Source of the DNA: Tyto alba
Taxonomy: Eukaryota; Chordata; Aves; Strigiformes; Tytonidae
Length of the DNA: 64,000 nucleotides
NCBI RefSeq assembly: GCF_018691265.1
Contig: NW_024881279.1
Location: 6,911,243-6,975,242 of the forward strand
Direction of reading: 5' to 3'
Below the pieces are notes generated by a model, which saw only the letters and a program-made list of their open reading frames with translations, was not told where the DNA came from and did no database searches. The translations under genes were made by a program, and so were the position numbers. This document shows, piece by piece, positions 22,240 to 34,453 of the stretch (positions within the stretch are counted from its first letter, which is position 1; the number at the start of each line of letters is the position of its first letter).

Positions 22240-23770
22240 ACTAACAGGCCACATCTTAACAGGAAACCAGCTAGATTTATTTCTCCTGACTGTGAGCAAT
22301 GGCATATTTCTGGGGGGCTTAGTGAAAGAAGATAGCACAGAGCTTTGAGAGCCGTTTGGGAAAGGTTACATACTTTATTTCCATATATATTACAAAAATA
22401 GTTAAGAGCCCTGAAGTGACCTGCAAAGGGCTAAAGGGAGGCAGGTAACTGTGACCTTTTTATTCTTTACAAGGTATAACCAAACCCAGAAGTGCTGAGA
22501 TTCTCAAGTGCTTGGTTTTGTTCCTTGATTGTTTCTACATTAGATATGTCACATGAATGTCAGAGCTCAAGTACCTAACATTATGTTATGCCTAGAAATT
22601 ACAGAAACAAAATTGAGCAATTGATAAAAAGAATGTTTAATCCTGCTATCTGCAATAATTTGGGGGGTTTGTTAGTATTTGCTTAATTCTGCTTGCCAGT
22701 TGGGATAGTTGGACAATGGAGGGCTTTTAGACCACATCTGTTGGGAAAGCTCAGGTATCTATAATGCAAATTTGCACACAAGTTCTCCAGTAAAATAAAA
22801 GAAATTAAAGTCAACTTTTCTTAATTGCCTACAAAGACAGTTTTACCAAACTATACCTAGTTTTTGCTGGATAAACTTCATTCTTTACATGCAACACTTT
22901 CATATCTTACTCAAGCATTTTATTTGAAAGCAACATAGTTCTTTTGAGGTGAATTACATTACTATGGTCATGAGATTTAAAAAAAAAAAATGGGAGGAAA
23001 GAAAAAGAAGGAAAGGCAACCTTGAAACACTAGACAGTTTAAAACAAAGAAAAACAAATAACAATAGCAGAATCAATGTAGTACATGAAAAATAAATCCT
23101 TTCTAGGTCACGCTTAAATTTGCATTAATGGCCTTCTTGTCAAAATATCTCAGGGGAACTTGGGATTAGCATGCAAAAGAAGCATGATACAAACTAGAGC
23201 AGTAGTACTTATTTTATTTACTAGACCATTTTCTCCAAAGGAACTAAATATGAGAATTTTGAGGGATCTGACTTTCATCTTTTATAAAGGAAGAGCAGTC
23301 AGGAAGAGCTCACCGGAATTAGCAGCTAGTCAAATAATATATAATTCCTCCCTGTATTTACTCAGCAGTGTGTACTTTAATCATGGAAAACATTAAACTG
23401 ACCCTAGCCATCTCCTTCTATAGACTGGCTTGGGAGCTCATTTGTTCAGTTCTTGGATCAGCTCTTAAGAAAACAAATCTTACCAAGAGCACTTAAAAGT
23501 AAACACAGAGTATTCCCAAATCTGCATCTGAAAACATTTTTTGATAAATAAGAGAGTAGAGGAAAAAAAAAAAGTCATAAGCATTTCAACTGCCAGTCCA
23601 ATGTGTAAGAGAGGTGAGGTCACCTAAGGGTTGTTGCTGTTGTTTTGGAGTAGCAGGGTGGTGTATTGACAAGATTTGTGAATTAATAGCCTGGTTTTTA
23701 TTGTCAGCTGGAGTCCCAGTGCGTGGTGAGTAACCGGGTAGTCCTGCTGCTTCAGCAGATCATGTGGAAT
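22240..23770. other. Noncoding sequence, no gene seen
   Basis: AT-rich with a short A run at 22978-22990. A strong donor-like site on the minus strand (TTG|GTAAGATT, about 23481-23486) is preceded by stops in all frames. Confidence 0.45.
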
Positions 23771-23776
23771 ACTCAC

Positions 23777-23855
23777 CGCATTGGAGTTTTGATCCACGCA
23801 CTCTATCAGCATGAAATGAGACCTCTGACCTTCATCTTTTCTTTTTATCATGCAG
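23777..23855 (-). CDS. Possible small coding exon, basic start
   Basis: A 79-base minus-strand segment lies between the acceptor TGCTTTCTGTACAG and the strong donor GCG|GTGAGTATT. It starts in phase 2 and ends in phase 0. The open frame gives CMIKRKDEGQRSHF followed by MLIECVDQNSNA. A basic start is what follows a membrane helix in type I proteins, and the phase fits the candidate helix exon at 28048-28196. No family is recognised. Both splice sites are good, but the segment is short. Confidence 0.22.
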
Positions 23856-23989
23856 CTGTACAGAAAGCATTTATTGAGGACGCAACATGTTTCAAGTGTT
23901 GCTAGTAGGTGGAATCTGGAGGTGGTTTTACACTGCTGTTTCTTGTCTGGCGGGTCATGGTACAACCCATCAACTAAGTTTTTGTTTAG

Positions 23990-25370
23990 CAAATCTGTTA
24001 GGGTTTAGTACATAACCAACCTACTGCTTGCACAAAGGGAGCCCAGAGATAAGAAATGGACTTCTGCACCCAACTCTGAAGGGTGTGTGAGCACACAGAT
24101 ATAAAGGCTTTTCAAGCCTACAAAGGGGTTGTAGCAGGGAACTGCACCAGGAAGCCTTCTCTCGAATGCTAAAATCTCACCACTGTGCCAGCAATATACC
24201 AGGTACAAGAACACTGCTGTTATCATTACTTCAGGCTGAGAAAATTGAAACAAATCTTTTAAATTAACAGTCATCTTTACAAATAGCCTCGAGCTGCCAA
24301 GTTATTGGACTTTCTTGAAACTCCTTTGAATTTTAAAGCTAGTCAAGACTTTGCAGCTGGAGTGGGAGTAGATAATCTACCCAGACACTGCTATGGGAAA
24401 GAGACCCAAGAGGGCAAGAGAACAGACATAAAAAATTGTGGCTGGCAGAAACTATGTACACCCACTTTATGGAGTCACCAATTGTTACAAGGGGTACAAG
24501 GCAGTGGAAAAATCATGCCCAAAGAAAATTAAAAGCAGCCAGGACAGGACACAAGAAAGCTGCTGAAAAACTTGATTTTAAAAGTTTGGTATCTACAGTG
24601 AATACACAGTTACCTGTTTTCATCCTGGTATATTCAAATGCTGATTTTCAGAAATGTAAGTCCCATGTAGTAACATGGTTTGATCAGCAGTTTTACACTG
24701 CTCAGCCATGGCTGCTTTCATTATCTGCCACCCATCTGTACTGTTGGTGTGCTTGGCTCTTTTACAGTGTTGATCATGTCTGATTTAACATGCCAGGTTA
24801 CATTAACAGCTCTGAAACCCAAATGGCCACACAAGTCCTAAAAAAGCGGCTGGGCTGCTTTGCTGTTGTTACACATTATATTCCACTCTTCAATGTCACT
24901 AAATCCAAGCCGAGAAGCACTTCTAGGGGGAGACCATTAGCCACCAAACACCCCAGGGCATCGCAGCAGCCCACAAAGCTCATACTTTCTGCCAGCCAAC
25001 CAGCAGCTCTAAAATGTGTAGAGCCTGTAAGGTTTCTGGGCACCCCTCCTCCCCGCAATTTGTCATACCAGTGACTTCTCTGTATGAGGAATTAGGAAGA
25101 GGAAAAAAAATAGCTTTTACTCTGGCTTCCAATTTAATGAAAGGCTTAAAAGTTCAGTGAATTCAGAGAATGTAACCTTCAGGGCTCCTATGAAGAACAA
25201 TGAGAAAATCTAATGTTTCTCATGTATCTCCCTTAAAACTGTTAGAAATATTAGCTTTTTTTGAGGCAACTTAAACCAGAGGCATCTCAGTCTTGTCAGA
25301 CTGCTATGAGATTAAATAGTCTATTAATCAGAAATCAGATTAACAGCACTTTGTTAAAGCTAATTATGTG
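23990..25370. other. Noncoding sequence, no gene seen
   Basis: No supported feature. Open frames of 75-115 codons on the plus strand show no domain. Confidence 0.45.
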
Positions 25371-25379
25371 AGGAAAGCC

Positions 25380-25650
25380 AGCCTCTTGTTGCATTGCCAA
25401 AATATTGGATATATTTTTTTTTTCTTATTCATTGCACCATTTTAGACCAAATGTTTTGGCAGCTTAATTAGAGGCAGGTGGTGTCGTTGCCATAATTACA
25501 TAGAAGTCCTCATATTTTGTCATCATGCTTAATTAGAGCTGTTGATTCAGCATGAAAGGGAAGCATCCTGGCCAACCAAATATTACAGCACTCTTTATGG
25601 GAAATGCAATGCTCCTTTAGATGAGAGTTGCCTGGATTAGAGGATGCCAA
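25380..25650. promoter_or_regulatory. Candidate conserved noncoding element
   Basis: Complex AT-rich sequence with repeated GCTTAATTAGAG-type cores (at about 25463-25475 and 25527-25540), CATAATTACAT, and a mixed non-repetitive filling. It has the look of a developmental enhancer. No conservation data are available here. Confidence 0.25.
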
Positions 25651-25734
25651 ATGCTTATTTCAGGTTTGGGACAGTACTGTCTTCCCCAATAGGAAACAGT
25701 TAAATTAAACTGAAAGCCTCAACCGCAAATGAAA

Positions 25735-25795
25735 CCCAAACCCACTGCAGTCAATGGCAACATTCCCATTGACTTAATTGGGACCAAAACCTAGT
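25735..25795 (+). repeat. Old sauropsid/amniote repeat module ('tcaatggcaa')
   Basis: The text cactgcagtcaatggcaa then cattcccattgacttaattggga corresponds to the common module 'tgaagtcaatggcaaaactcccattgacttcaatggga'. It belongs to the same broad family as the fragments near 15.4 kb and 54.0 kb. Confidence 0.5.
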
Positions 25796-25799
25796 TGGC

Positions 25800-28040
25800 T
25801 TTCCTGAACAGGGTAAAACTGATTTATTCAGGACAAATATGGGAAAACTCGACAAATATAACTGAGATCAGAATTTGGCTCATTAATCTCACAGGAGTTG
25901 GGCTGGCTGTGGCCAGGGGAAGCAGAGCTGGATTTGGCTTGCATAACACCTCAGAATCACAACCCTCGCCTTGCTCTGCTCCAAAAGGGAATAACGCTTT
26001 TCTCATGAGGTCTCAGTAAGACTTATGCTGAGGCTATAAAGAGAATTGTCATCTTCAGTTCAAGGTCATAAACAGAGCCTACAATTCATTCAACTAGAAG
26101 TCTGAAAAAATTGATAAAGCTTCAACCACTATTGCCACCTTCACAGATCTCTCCAGTCAAAATAGTCCTGAAACTTGCATTGCACCAGCTGGTATGAATG
26201 GGATGTACACATCTCATGCCTGCCAAATGACTGATTTTTCAGTGACAGAGCAAGTGTAGATGGCAAAGTTACAGTCTGTACAACCCTAGGAGAGATAACC
26301 TCCCAGCCTCAGATAGTCCTTCTGGGCTAGGGAAATCGTGTCATGGCACACAAAGGATTGGCTCAGTCTGCATCACATCACAATTTTCAGCACCCCAGAC
26401 TCAAGTCTATTCAGACGTACCAGGGTAACAGCCCAGAATAACACGTTTAAACACACAGCATAAACCATGACTGATCCTAACTGAAACAGAACCAATAAGT
26501 AATAGATACCGGCATTTTTAACACATTTGCCCTCTTTCCCATTTTGGCCATTCCACACAAATTATCTCATGATTGTTCCCCTTAGGCTGAGCTCTGGGGT
26601 CCCTGTGGAGCTGCCTCTCATCTGGATATGGTGCTTCTAGCGTTAGAGAACTATTCATCAAAATCAGTGCTACGGAATGCAAGTAACAAAGTCCTTTAAG
26701 CACCACATTTCCCTTAAGCCTTCTCATTTATCCCTGAGATCTTACACTGCCTGTTCAAAGTTAGTGAAAGGACTCAATTTCCCATCTGTGCTTGGGAATT
26801 TCTTACTGATCTTAGAGGCTTTAGACGATTCAATCCAGATAGCTCTTCCATCGGGCATGGGGCCAAACAAACCTATCTCAAAGAGCAGACCAGGAAAATC
26901 ATTAGGGGAAGAAAATGCCAAATCTCCCATGACTCCTTGGTCATTTGTGAAACAGTCTGAGGAAATAAATGCTATACTTTCCTCTGCTGCTTTGAATTTG
27001 GAACCCAGCTCCCACTTACATGAGAGGCACATCAGCTACCAACTTAAATGGTGCTTTGATTTCGCTGTCTTGAGCTATTTCTGTGAGCCTGATTCTGATA
27101 GTGCAAAACTAATGTGAGCTCAGATTCTTATCAGCAAAAAGATCAGGGTTTTCCCAGTTCACCTGGGTATAGTGTTGTCTTAAAGAAAGGTGAATAAATT
27201 CCAGCATAATCAATGACACATTTTATCCCATTTCTAATATTTGCAACAATTTAAGAACCTTGTGGCTACTATTATATTTAATGCCAATAACTTAGCAATA
27301 ATCTTATTATAGCTGTAGCTTTAATGAAGTACTTAAGATGTCACAAAGTCTTGTAAAATGCAATCAACTCAACAGCCTGAGTAAAGATATTGCAGATTAT
27401 CAGATTTTAGGGTGTTTTCCATATACACAGCTAATAAATCCTGAAAGGTATTAAAAAAGCTCAGCAACAAATAAAGATTATGAAGCTATAAAATTCCTTG
27501 TTTAAGACGTTTTTTTTTTGTAACTAAAAAACCCAATAAATATGTTCTGGCCCTTCATGTAAACTCCGAAGCCTGCAATGAAGAAAAAGAACTCATAAAA
27601 TGAATCCCTGGACTTTTAAGTTCTCGAAAAACTGAACAAGCTTGTCTGACAATATTTACCTGGAATGAGTGCTCAGCCAAAAAGAAAAGCAAGACCAAAG
27701 GCACGAGACCAAAACTTGCATTGTTTTTTGTACTGGGATAAGGGATGGGAGGACAGAACCGAGCAATTGTCAGCATCACAGCTTGATCTGTATTTCTGCG
27801 TTTCGCTTTTGGATGGACTCCAAGCTCCAAATGAAAATGCTCTGTCCTATACTACAAGGGAGTTCTAATCCACCCCAAATTTAGCAGTGGCAGCATCCCT
27901 TCCCCCATGGCAGTGAGCATTTAACAGAGCACTACTGCAGTAATTTCCCTCTTTTCCAAATCCACTGCTACAGAGAGAATCTCCATGTTTCATTTTTATT
28001 ATTTTCCAAATGAAATGGCAGGGAAGTTTCCCCGAGGGAG
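25800..28040. other. Noncoding sequence with a stop-poor patch
   Basis: Between about 26680 and 27115 both strands are unusually open: 146 codons on plus, and 97 codons on minus (27032-26742). The minus frame has a fair acceptor (CATTTATTTCCTCAG, at about 26964-26978) and natural-looking residues (SPNDFPGLLFEIGLFGPM). No family is recognised, and its phase does not suit neighbouring candidates. The rest of the interval shows nothing. Confidence 0.35.
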
Positions 28041-28047
28041 AACTCAC

Positions 28048-28196
28048 CACTCAGTCCTACAAGCTGGCTGGTTCAGCATGCAGCTGAGTAGCAGCAAAAC
28101 CACTGTGAAGACTCCAGCAGGAATAGCAATGCCTATGAAAGGCTCAGCCTGTGCTCCCAGATGCACTGGCACAACTCCACTTGGTGAGGTATTTTG
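28048..28196 (-). CDS. Possible exon encoding a membrane helix
   Basis: A 149-base minus-strand segment is open from the acceptor CTGGCCTCAG to the strong donor TG|GTGAGTTC. It starts in phase 0 and ends in phase 2. The translation has an N-glycosylation sequon (NTS) at residues 2-4. A hydrophobic run FIGIAIPAGVFTVVLLLLSC follows at about residues 20-39, then a short polar tail. That order (extracellular stem, single helix, cytoplasmic start) is what a type I membrane protein exon looks like. I do not recognise the protein. The acceptor has only a modest pyrimidine tract, and T-rich DNA produces hydrophobic frames by chance. Confidence 0.25.
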
Positions 28197-28239
28197 CTGA
28201 GGCCAGGCTAGTTCAGGTGCTCCCAAGCTGCTGTCCATG

Positions 28240-30820
28240 AATACAACCCAGGCAGCTGCATGCTTCTCTCTATATATGCATACAGCTGAACGCCTATAGC
28301 CAGTAGCAATAATGGTGGTAAATAGGCAAAGTGAGCTTTGGGAACCCTAGCTGAGTTGCAACAAGACTGTAACTCCATTAATTTCTTTGGAGGGGAAAAA
28401 GGAAACATTGGTACTTTGCACAATCATAGCTAGATGGCACATTCCTCACTACAGCATTTTGCTTGCTTTAGTTACCAAGACTTTTCCTATTTAAATGAAA
28501 GATGTTTCCTGGAAATGGAAGAATTGCAGATGCAACACATGATTTGTATATGTAGATTTTAAGATGATCTTTATGACAGTCATAGCCAAGTTAGTGTAAC
28601 AGGTCAGACAGTCCACACAAAACTATCAGCTTGTTTGGACAACTACACCTTTGAGATATTGTAGATTTTTCTGTAAATGATGGAGAATCCAGCCCCTCCA
28701 GAGACTCATCTGGATTAGCATATATCTACATTCTCACATGAGAAACTTCCCAAATATAAGTAATTTTTGCTCAACAAACATGTGGAATCCCAGCCAGCAA
28801 TAGGGCTGATTTTCCTCACCGAAGAGTCAGAAGCAAAACCAAATACTTTGCCTAGCTCCATGAAGCACCCAAGTGAACCAGAATGCGCATTTTCTCTCTG
28901 TCCATTGTAGTTTGGAATATGGTACTTCCTGAAAAGCCCAAATTCACACATCAGTGAAAGTTACTTGAGACTGATTATAAATCCATAAATTATTTTAAAT
29001 GAGAAAGTTTCCAATAAAGAAAATACTTTTGAATCAAAACCAATTCTCTTTCTTGTTTGTGTTTTTGTGGTTTAACCAAACCAACATCTTATGGCAGCCA
29101 ACATAAGCCTCTGGGAGGAGATGCTAAGACCCTCCATGAGACAGACGCAGTACACCTGTCTGGCACATCCCTTAGCCATTAGTGTAAGAGACTTGTTTCT
29201 TCCCTGATGCATGAAGGTTTACTATGTACAACATGTTACAGGTCAAGAGAAACTATCACAGTAATTTAGCACTGCATTTATACACATCTTGTCTTGCATT
29301 CTACAGGGCTCACGGGGTCCAGCTAAGCTCAGCCCTGGGTCTTCAGTCCCTACTTGAACTACATTGGAAGAGTACCTGTCCCCAGGTCTCTCACTTCACT
29401 TGTAATTTATTTCTAGTTTCAATTTTAGCAACTTTTGCAATATATGTTTTTCCCTGGCCCCTATGCTACCTATGCTATGTAAGGTTGGATGGAAAGTGTT
29501 TTTATCTAAACACCACTCAAAGCAAAATGATCCCTGTCAGTTTTGTTCATGTTTTATAGGAAGAGAGAGTACAAAGCATGTGTTGCTTTGGCAATTCTTG
29601 TTTCTCCCTTGCTAGCTTGAAGGAAGTTGATCATTGCCACCACATAGATGCATTGTGGTTAGGACATGGTTATAAAACCTTTGCTGGTATGGAAGAGATA
29701 TTCCATGACTTAATGTAATCATTTTATCATTAGTATTCACCCTTTGATCATGCACTATTGGCTTTTATGTTGGTTGATTCACACCCCAAGTAAATAACAA
29801 TAAAGAGGGCTTAGTTCAGCACATGTGTTTCCTTTACGAAGGTTTTGTGGCAACGGTGGCTATTTGTTCATTGTTACCCAATACTGGTGTCACTAGAAAC
29901 TTGTGGGAAGATGTAGCAGCCATCTCCCTTCCTGTTGCAACCTGTTGCCTCCAAGAAACACCACTGCAGGAGTTGCAGGGTGCATGGTTTTGATTATGAA
30001 TTTAAGGTATTTCTGATCATATCACTGAGTGGTGCTTGAAACAGCCACAAAATGGGTAAGATCTCCACAGCATGCTCAATCCTGGTGCTTCACTGCACTG
30101 CTCGAGTGAAAATTAATTAGGGCCATTCTTGATAGTCCACTTGTTTTTTTTTTTTTTTCCTAACAATTTTCATTGCTGCTATCCTGGTCCAGTGTTCCTT
30201 GACACAGGTAGTAAAAATTCATGGAATAAAAGTGCCCATGAAACAGGAGGGGCTCTGAGATGTCTGCTTGTTGGATAACTAGCACAGACCTGGCTGTGCC
30301 AGCATAAGCACCTTTCTACAACAAGTTGGTGTGGGGAGATAAAGCTTCAGAGCTTTACAAGTTTTCTCAACAGGGCTGTTACTCAGCAGCCCCATCAGAT
30401 TTCGGGGTATGGACACCAGTCCCTCAGCCACAAGCTTGTGGAAGTCTGGAGTCACTTTTGACAGGGACTGTAGTCTAGAACGTGAGAAGCTGGGTGTCCC
30501 ATTACCAGTCCCCCAAGCCCTGTCTCTGCCTTTTTTATACTTTGAAGTTTTCAGCTGTACTTCAAAGGCTTTGACCCTGCAATCCTTAACCAAGAAAATC
30601 AAAAGGAATTTTACTAGATTAAATCAAAAGCAGATTTACAAGATTAAAGACTGTAGAATCAGCAATTCAGGTTGAAAAGGAGAAACTCTGAAACGCTCAA
30701 TGTATAGTAAAGAAATATAGTTTTCCTTATGTGACTGGGATGGGGATTTCCAAGTAGGTGTGATACAGGAAGGCACCCAGATCCCCCTGAAATTCCTGGG
30801 ACCCTGGCACCTAATTGTAT
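28240..30820. other. Noncoding sequence, no gene seen
   Basis: No supported gene. It includes a T run (15 T) at 30144-30158. An open frame of 111 codons at 29224-29559 (plus) is hydrophobic but has no recognisable domain. Confidence 0.45.
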
Positions 30821-30824
30821 TAGG

Positions 30825-31060
30825 GCACTTTAAAAATCTCAGTCATGCTTATTAATTGTCTGTGATAAATTTTAAGTGATATATTCACCCTTCTGCTTTA
30901 CAAGGCAATAACCCAATTAATGTGTGGATAAACTAGGAGGCCAAAGGGAATTGGATTATGTCTGAAGAAAACAGAGGAGCAATTAAAGTATTGCTATTAT
31001 AGGAGAGATTGAATTAACATAGTAATAAAAACATTCATCCCTCTTTGGGAACTGGGGTTT
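30825..31060. promoter_or_regulatory. Candidate conserved noncoding element
   Basis: AT-rich complex block with TTATTAATTGTC, CCCAATTAATGTG, GCAATTAAAG and TTGAATTAAC cores and no coding potential. Texture only. Confidence 0.18.
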
Positions 31061-32210
31061 AGGTCTCCAGTTTTGTGTCTGGGGATTATAAGTAGTGAGA
31101 GCCCCTTGTAATGCTCCATCAGTTGACATCACAGCCATCATTTCATTGCACATCAGATGTCTGTACAGGGAGACTGAAAAAGTAGAGATTAAAAGAGTAA
31201 AGTTTCATGCTCCTCTTTCTGCCCCAAAACTCCACCTTCCTGACAACCTCAGCCTCCCTCTCACATCCACACCCAGGGGCTGTTGCTCTCCTGCTTCCAA
31301 ATCATACTTCAAGTTTGAGTCCAAGTGAATGTTTTAATTAACTGAGAGCAACTTCTACCTGGAGCAATCTCATTAAAAAGATGAATCCAAAATTGGTCAT
31401 GATTTGCCGTCAAAATTAAAATGATGCCTCTAGGAAAATATAAGACTGTCCTACAAACCCACAGAAAATTATAAGCATAAACTGAAATGCCTCAGAGTAG
31501 CAGAACAGCCTTATTTTGCCCAGACTGCCAAGTCTATGGCAGGTCTGTAATTCTAGTCCATGGGCCTCTTTGGCTTTACTAAGTATAAAAGTCATGAGTG
31601 GAAAAAAGTATACACAATGGTTATTGCTAGGTTATGGCTTCTCTTCCTCTGTTGTGCAAGTGCCAGGGTCTAGCTTATAGCTCAGACCGTAATATCAGTG
31701 TGCACAATGGTGGAAAATGAATTATTACTTGGTGTAACAGAATGGCTTCTGAAATCATTATGATAATGCTTAATCACGTACTTTGCAGACTGTGTTCCCC
31801 AGAGTCATAAGGATGCAAAACAGTGCTGAAAATACACTAGCAAAAGAAAGAAGGACTTCCACCCATATTGAGTCTTTGTTAAAACTCTGCATTTTGCATT
31901 GTCCTTTCTGGGGATGTGAGTTTAGTCCTGGGAATATTTAGCAAACTGACAAGCTAATGAGTTTTGCCAATGAATAGGCTTTCAAATTTAAGGCTAGGTT
32001 TGGGTTTGTTTTAATTGAGAATTTTGATAAAGCCATTTTCTGTTGTGTGCTAAAAAGTACTTGCTTGCACACCAATGTGGATTATTTTATTGCTCAACTG
32101 GAGATGTAGTAGCAGAAAATTACTATTCCTGATCCACATGCTTGTGTTAGCAACACTATAGCAACCATATAGAGACTTGCTGAGATCAAGTGTAAACAAG
32201 CTGGCAATAT
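31060..32210. other. Noncoding sequence, no gene seen
   Basis: Ordinary AT-rich sequence. No repeat or gene recognised. Confidence 0.45.
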
Positions 32211-32215
32211 GGGTT

Positions 32216-32330
32216 GGGAGTTTTTGTTTGTTTGTTCTGGTGGGGTTTTTTTTGGTAGGTTGTTTTTTTGTTGTTGTTGGTTTTGGGGTTTTTTCTGTTT
32301 TGTTTGCCTTTTTTTTTTTTTTTTTTTTAA
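32216..32330. repeat. T/G-rich low-complexity tract
   Basis: More than 100 bases almost free of A and C on the plus strand (TTTG, GTTG and poly-T blocks, ending in about 20 T). The opposite strand is an A/C-rich tract ending in a lysine-coding frame that is not a gene. Confidence 0.85.
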
Positions 32331-32339
32331 GGTTAAGAA

Positions 32340-34450
32340 TACAGGTTGTGGTGGCAAGAAACCATTTCAAGTCAGGGCACCTGGATGCCTTACTGGCAAT
32401 CCAGCTTCTCAGTGTCCAGGCTCAATTTAGCACATTAGGCTGAACATCAAAGCCAATTTTATGAGCCTGCCAACACGGTTAGAGGCATAAGCACCACTAC
32501 ATGCACTTTTAAGACTAAGGACAATTTGCAGGTGAACAGCCTGTTTGGGGGATGTGACAGATTGGTCCTTATATCTAAAAGATATATTTTATCTCAATTA
32601 GAATGTAAGGATAGAAAACTATGATGTTATACAAGTCAGGCTAGATGATTTAAATGGCTTAATTCAGTCCTTAAAATATACAACTATGATTTTCAAAGCC
32701 AGCAACACTAATCCATACCAGGCTATTGTATAATTCCCTGGATTTCTGGAAACCTGCCTATCAAGGTACACATCAGCCAAGCAATCAGGATTTTACAGAG
32801 TTCAATTAAGAATTCAAGGTATCTTCATTTGATGGTCTGAATTTAAAGTAATTACCAGATGTCTCCTTTGACTAGCTGGGTGTGACAGGGTCATGGCAAT
32901 GAGCTGCCCCAGCACAGTTCAGTGCATCCATATGTGGTATGTTCACACCAGTGGGGATGGGACAGGAGCTCAGTTTGGTCCCTGTGCCTGCTGCATCCCC
33001 ACATCCTGTGCAGGACTTCAGCGTCATTAGCTCAATCTGTACCAGCACTTGTACAAGTAAACCTTGAAATGCAAACAAGAGTAGGATTGGGGTAAATTTC
33101 TTGCTTAGAATCCAAGCTAAACCAGAACTATATCTGAATAATACTAAACGTCCAAGGCAAACATTCCCACTAAGTCCCTTCCACAGAATGTGACACATCT
33201 GTAAACAGACTTTCCCCATCTGCATGCTGCTGTGAAATGAAACACGGGCTTCCCAGGATCCCAAATGCTTGGAGCTGAATGGATGGCTAAGTCTGTACTT
33301 CACAAATAGTTTTAAGCCCCCTTCAGTGTTAAACTCTTAAATCTATCCTCCGAATCCACACTGATCAACAGCAAAATTGTCTTTAATCACATGTAATCTA
33401 ATTGAATGCTTTCAATCTCCATGCCTGTAAATCATGAAACAAACACTGCACACACATTATCCCAGTTTTGCAAAAGTAAATGCATATTACCGCTCTTTCA
33501 GAGAGTCAGGTCAGATCTGCTCCCAGTGCAGGATATCTGCTCCACAAATTGCCCTGTTAACCTGTAATAATCTCACAAAAATTAAGACACTTCACAGTAA
33601 CAAAATCTTCCTTGTTAACTCTACTTCCTGGGGCAGGCCACAACAGCTGAGACGGCGGCACCAAAGTCAGAAGTCCTGATCTCTGCCTTGCTTCAGCTCC
33701 AACATTCATTGGACCCTGTGCTGAGCCAACTCTGTGGCAATTCAGCAAAAACAATCATTTTGGGTTTGGGAAGTTAATTTTCTGCTAGTTTCACAAATGG
33801 ATTCAGCTCTATGCAGGGCCTAAGAAGCATCAGATCCAGCATAACACAGATAGAGAGAGCAGAAGAGAAGAGGCCAAGCAGTCCTTTCCTATTTGGCACC
33901 AGTGGGTTGGACCCATGGAGAACCTGCCCAGTCCTTTCACACGTGACAAACACAGACACAAACGACCCAATCACTTGCGCTTGTGCCAGTCTTGTTAGAC
34001 AAGCACTAACTGCTTCTCATTTGAGATGACCAGCAGTGAAAACTTGCAGCTGATGTCTGTCCTTAACCCTACAGTTCCTGGGACATGCCAGCTGCAGGCT
34101 TCATTCCTGTGAGCTGCTTCACCCCAGGACTGTGCCCTGCGGAGCCTTCACGTGTGCTCCTAGAGATAGATGGGGCATGAACACATCCTCTACCCAGGCC
34201 AGCAAGCACCATGACAAAGATACTGCTCTTGCTTTAGAGCTGGCTGACTTGGCCCTTGTTACTTAAAGTTGATTTGATCCCATAGGTTACAGCATTTGAG
34301 AAGAATGTAGGGGATGCATGGTATTAAAAAGCAAAAGTTCTAGGAGAAACCATCCCTGAAGGTGCCTAACCAGAGCTGAGCAATGGCTATCGAGCAATAA
34401 ATATGGGAGTTGATTAATTATTGAGGAAAGAGAAGCCTCCTTCATGCAAA
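32340..34450. other. Noncoding sequence, no gene seen
   Basis: A 143-codon minus-strand open frame (33303-32872) is present but has no recognisable domain. No other feature. Confidence 0.45.
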
Positions 34451-34453
34451 ATT

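Noticed and set aside
32872..33303. 143-codon minus-strand open frame
   Set aside because: No recognisable domain, no good splice sites at its ends, and within the chance length range.
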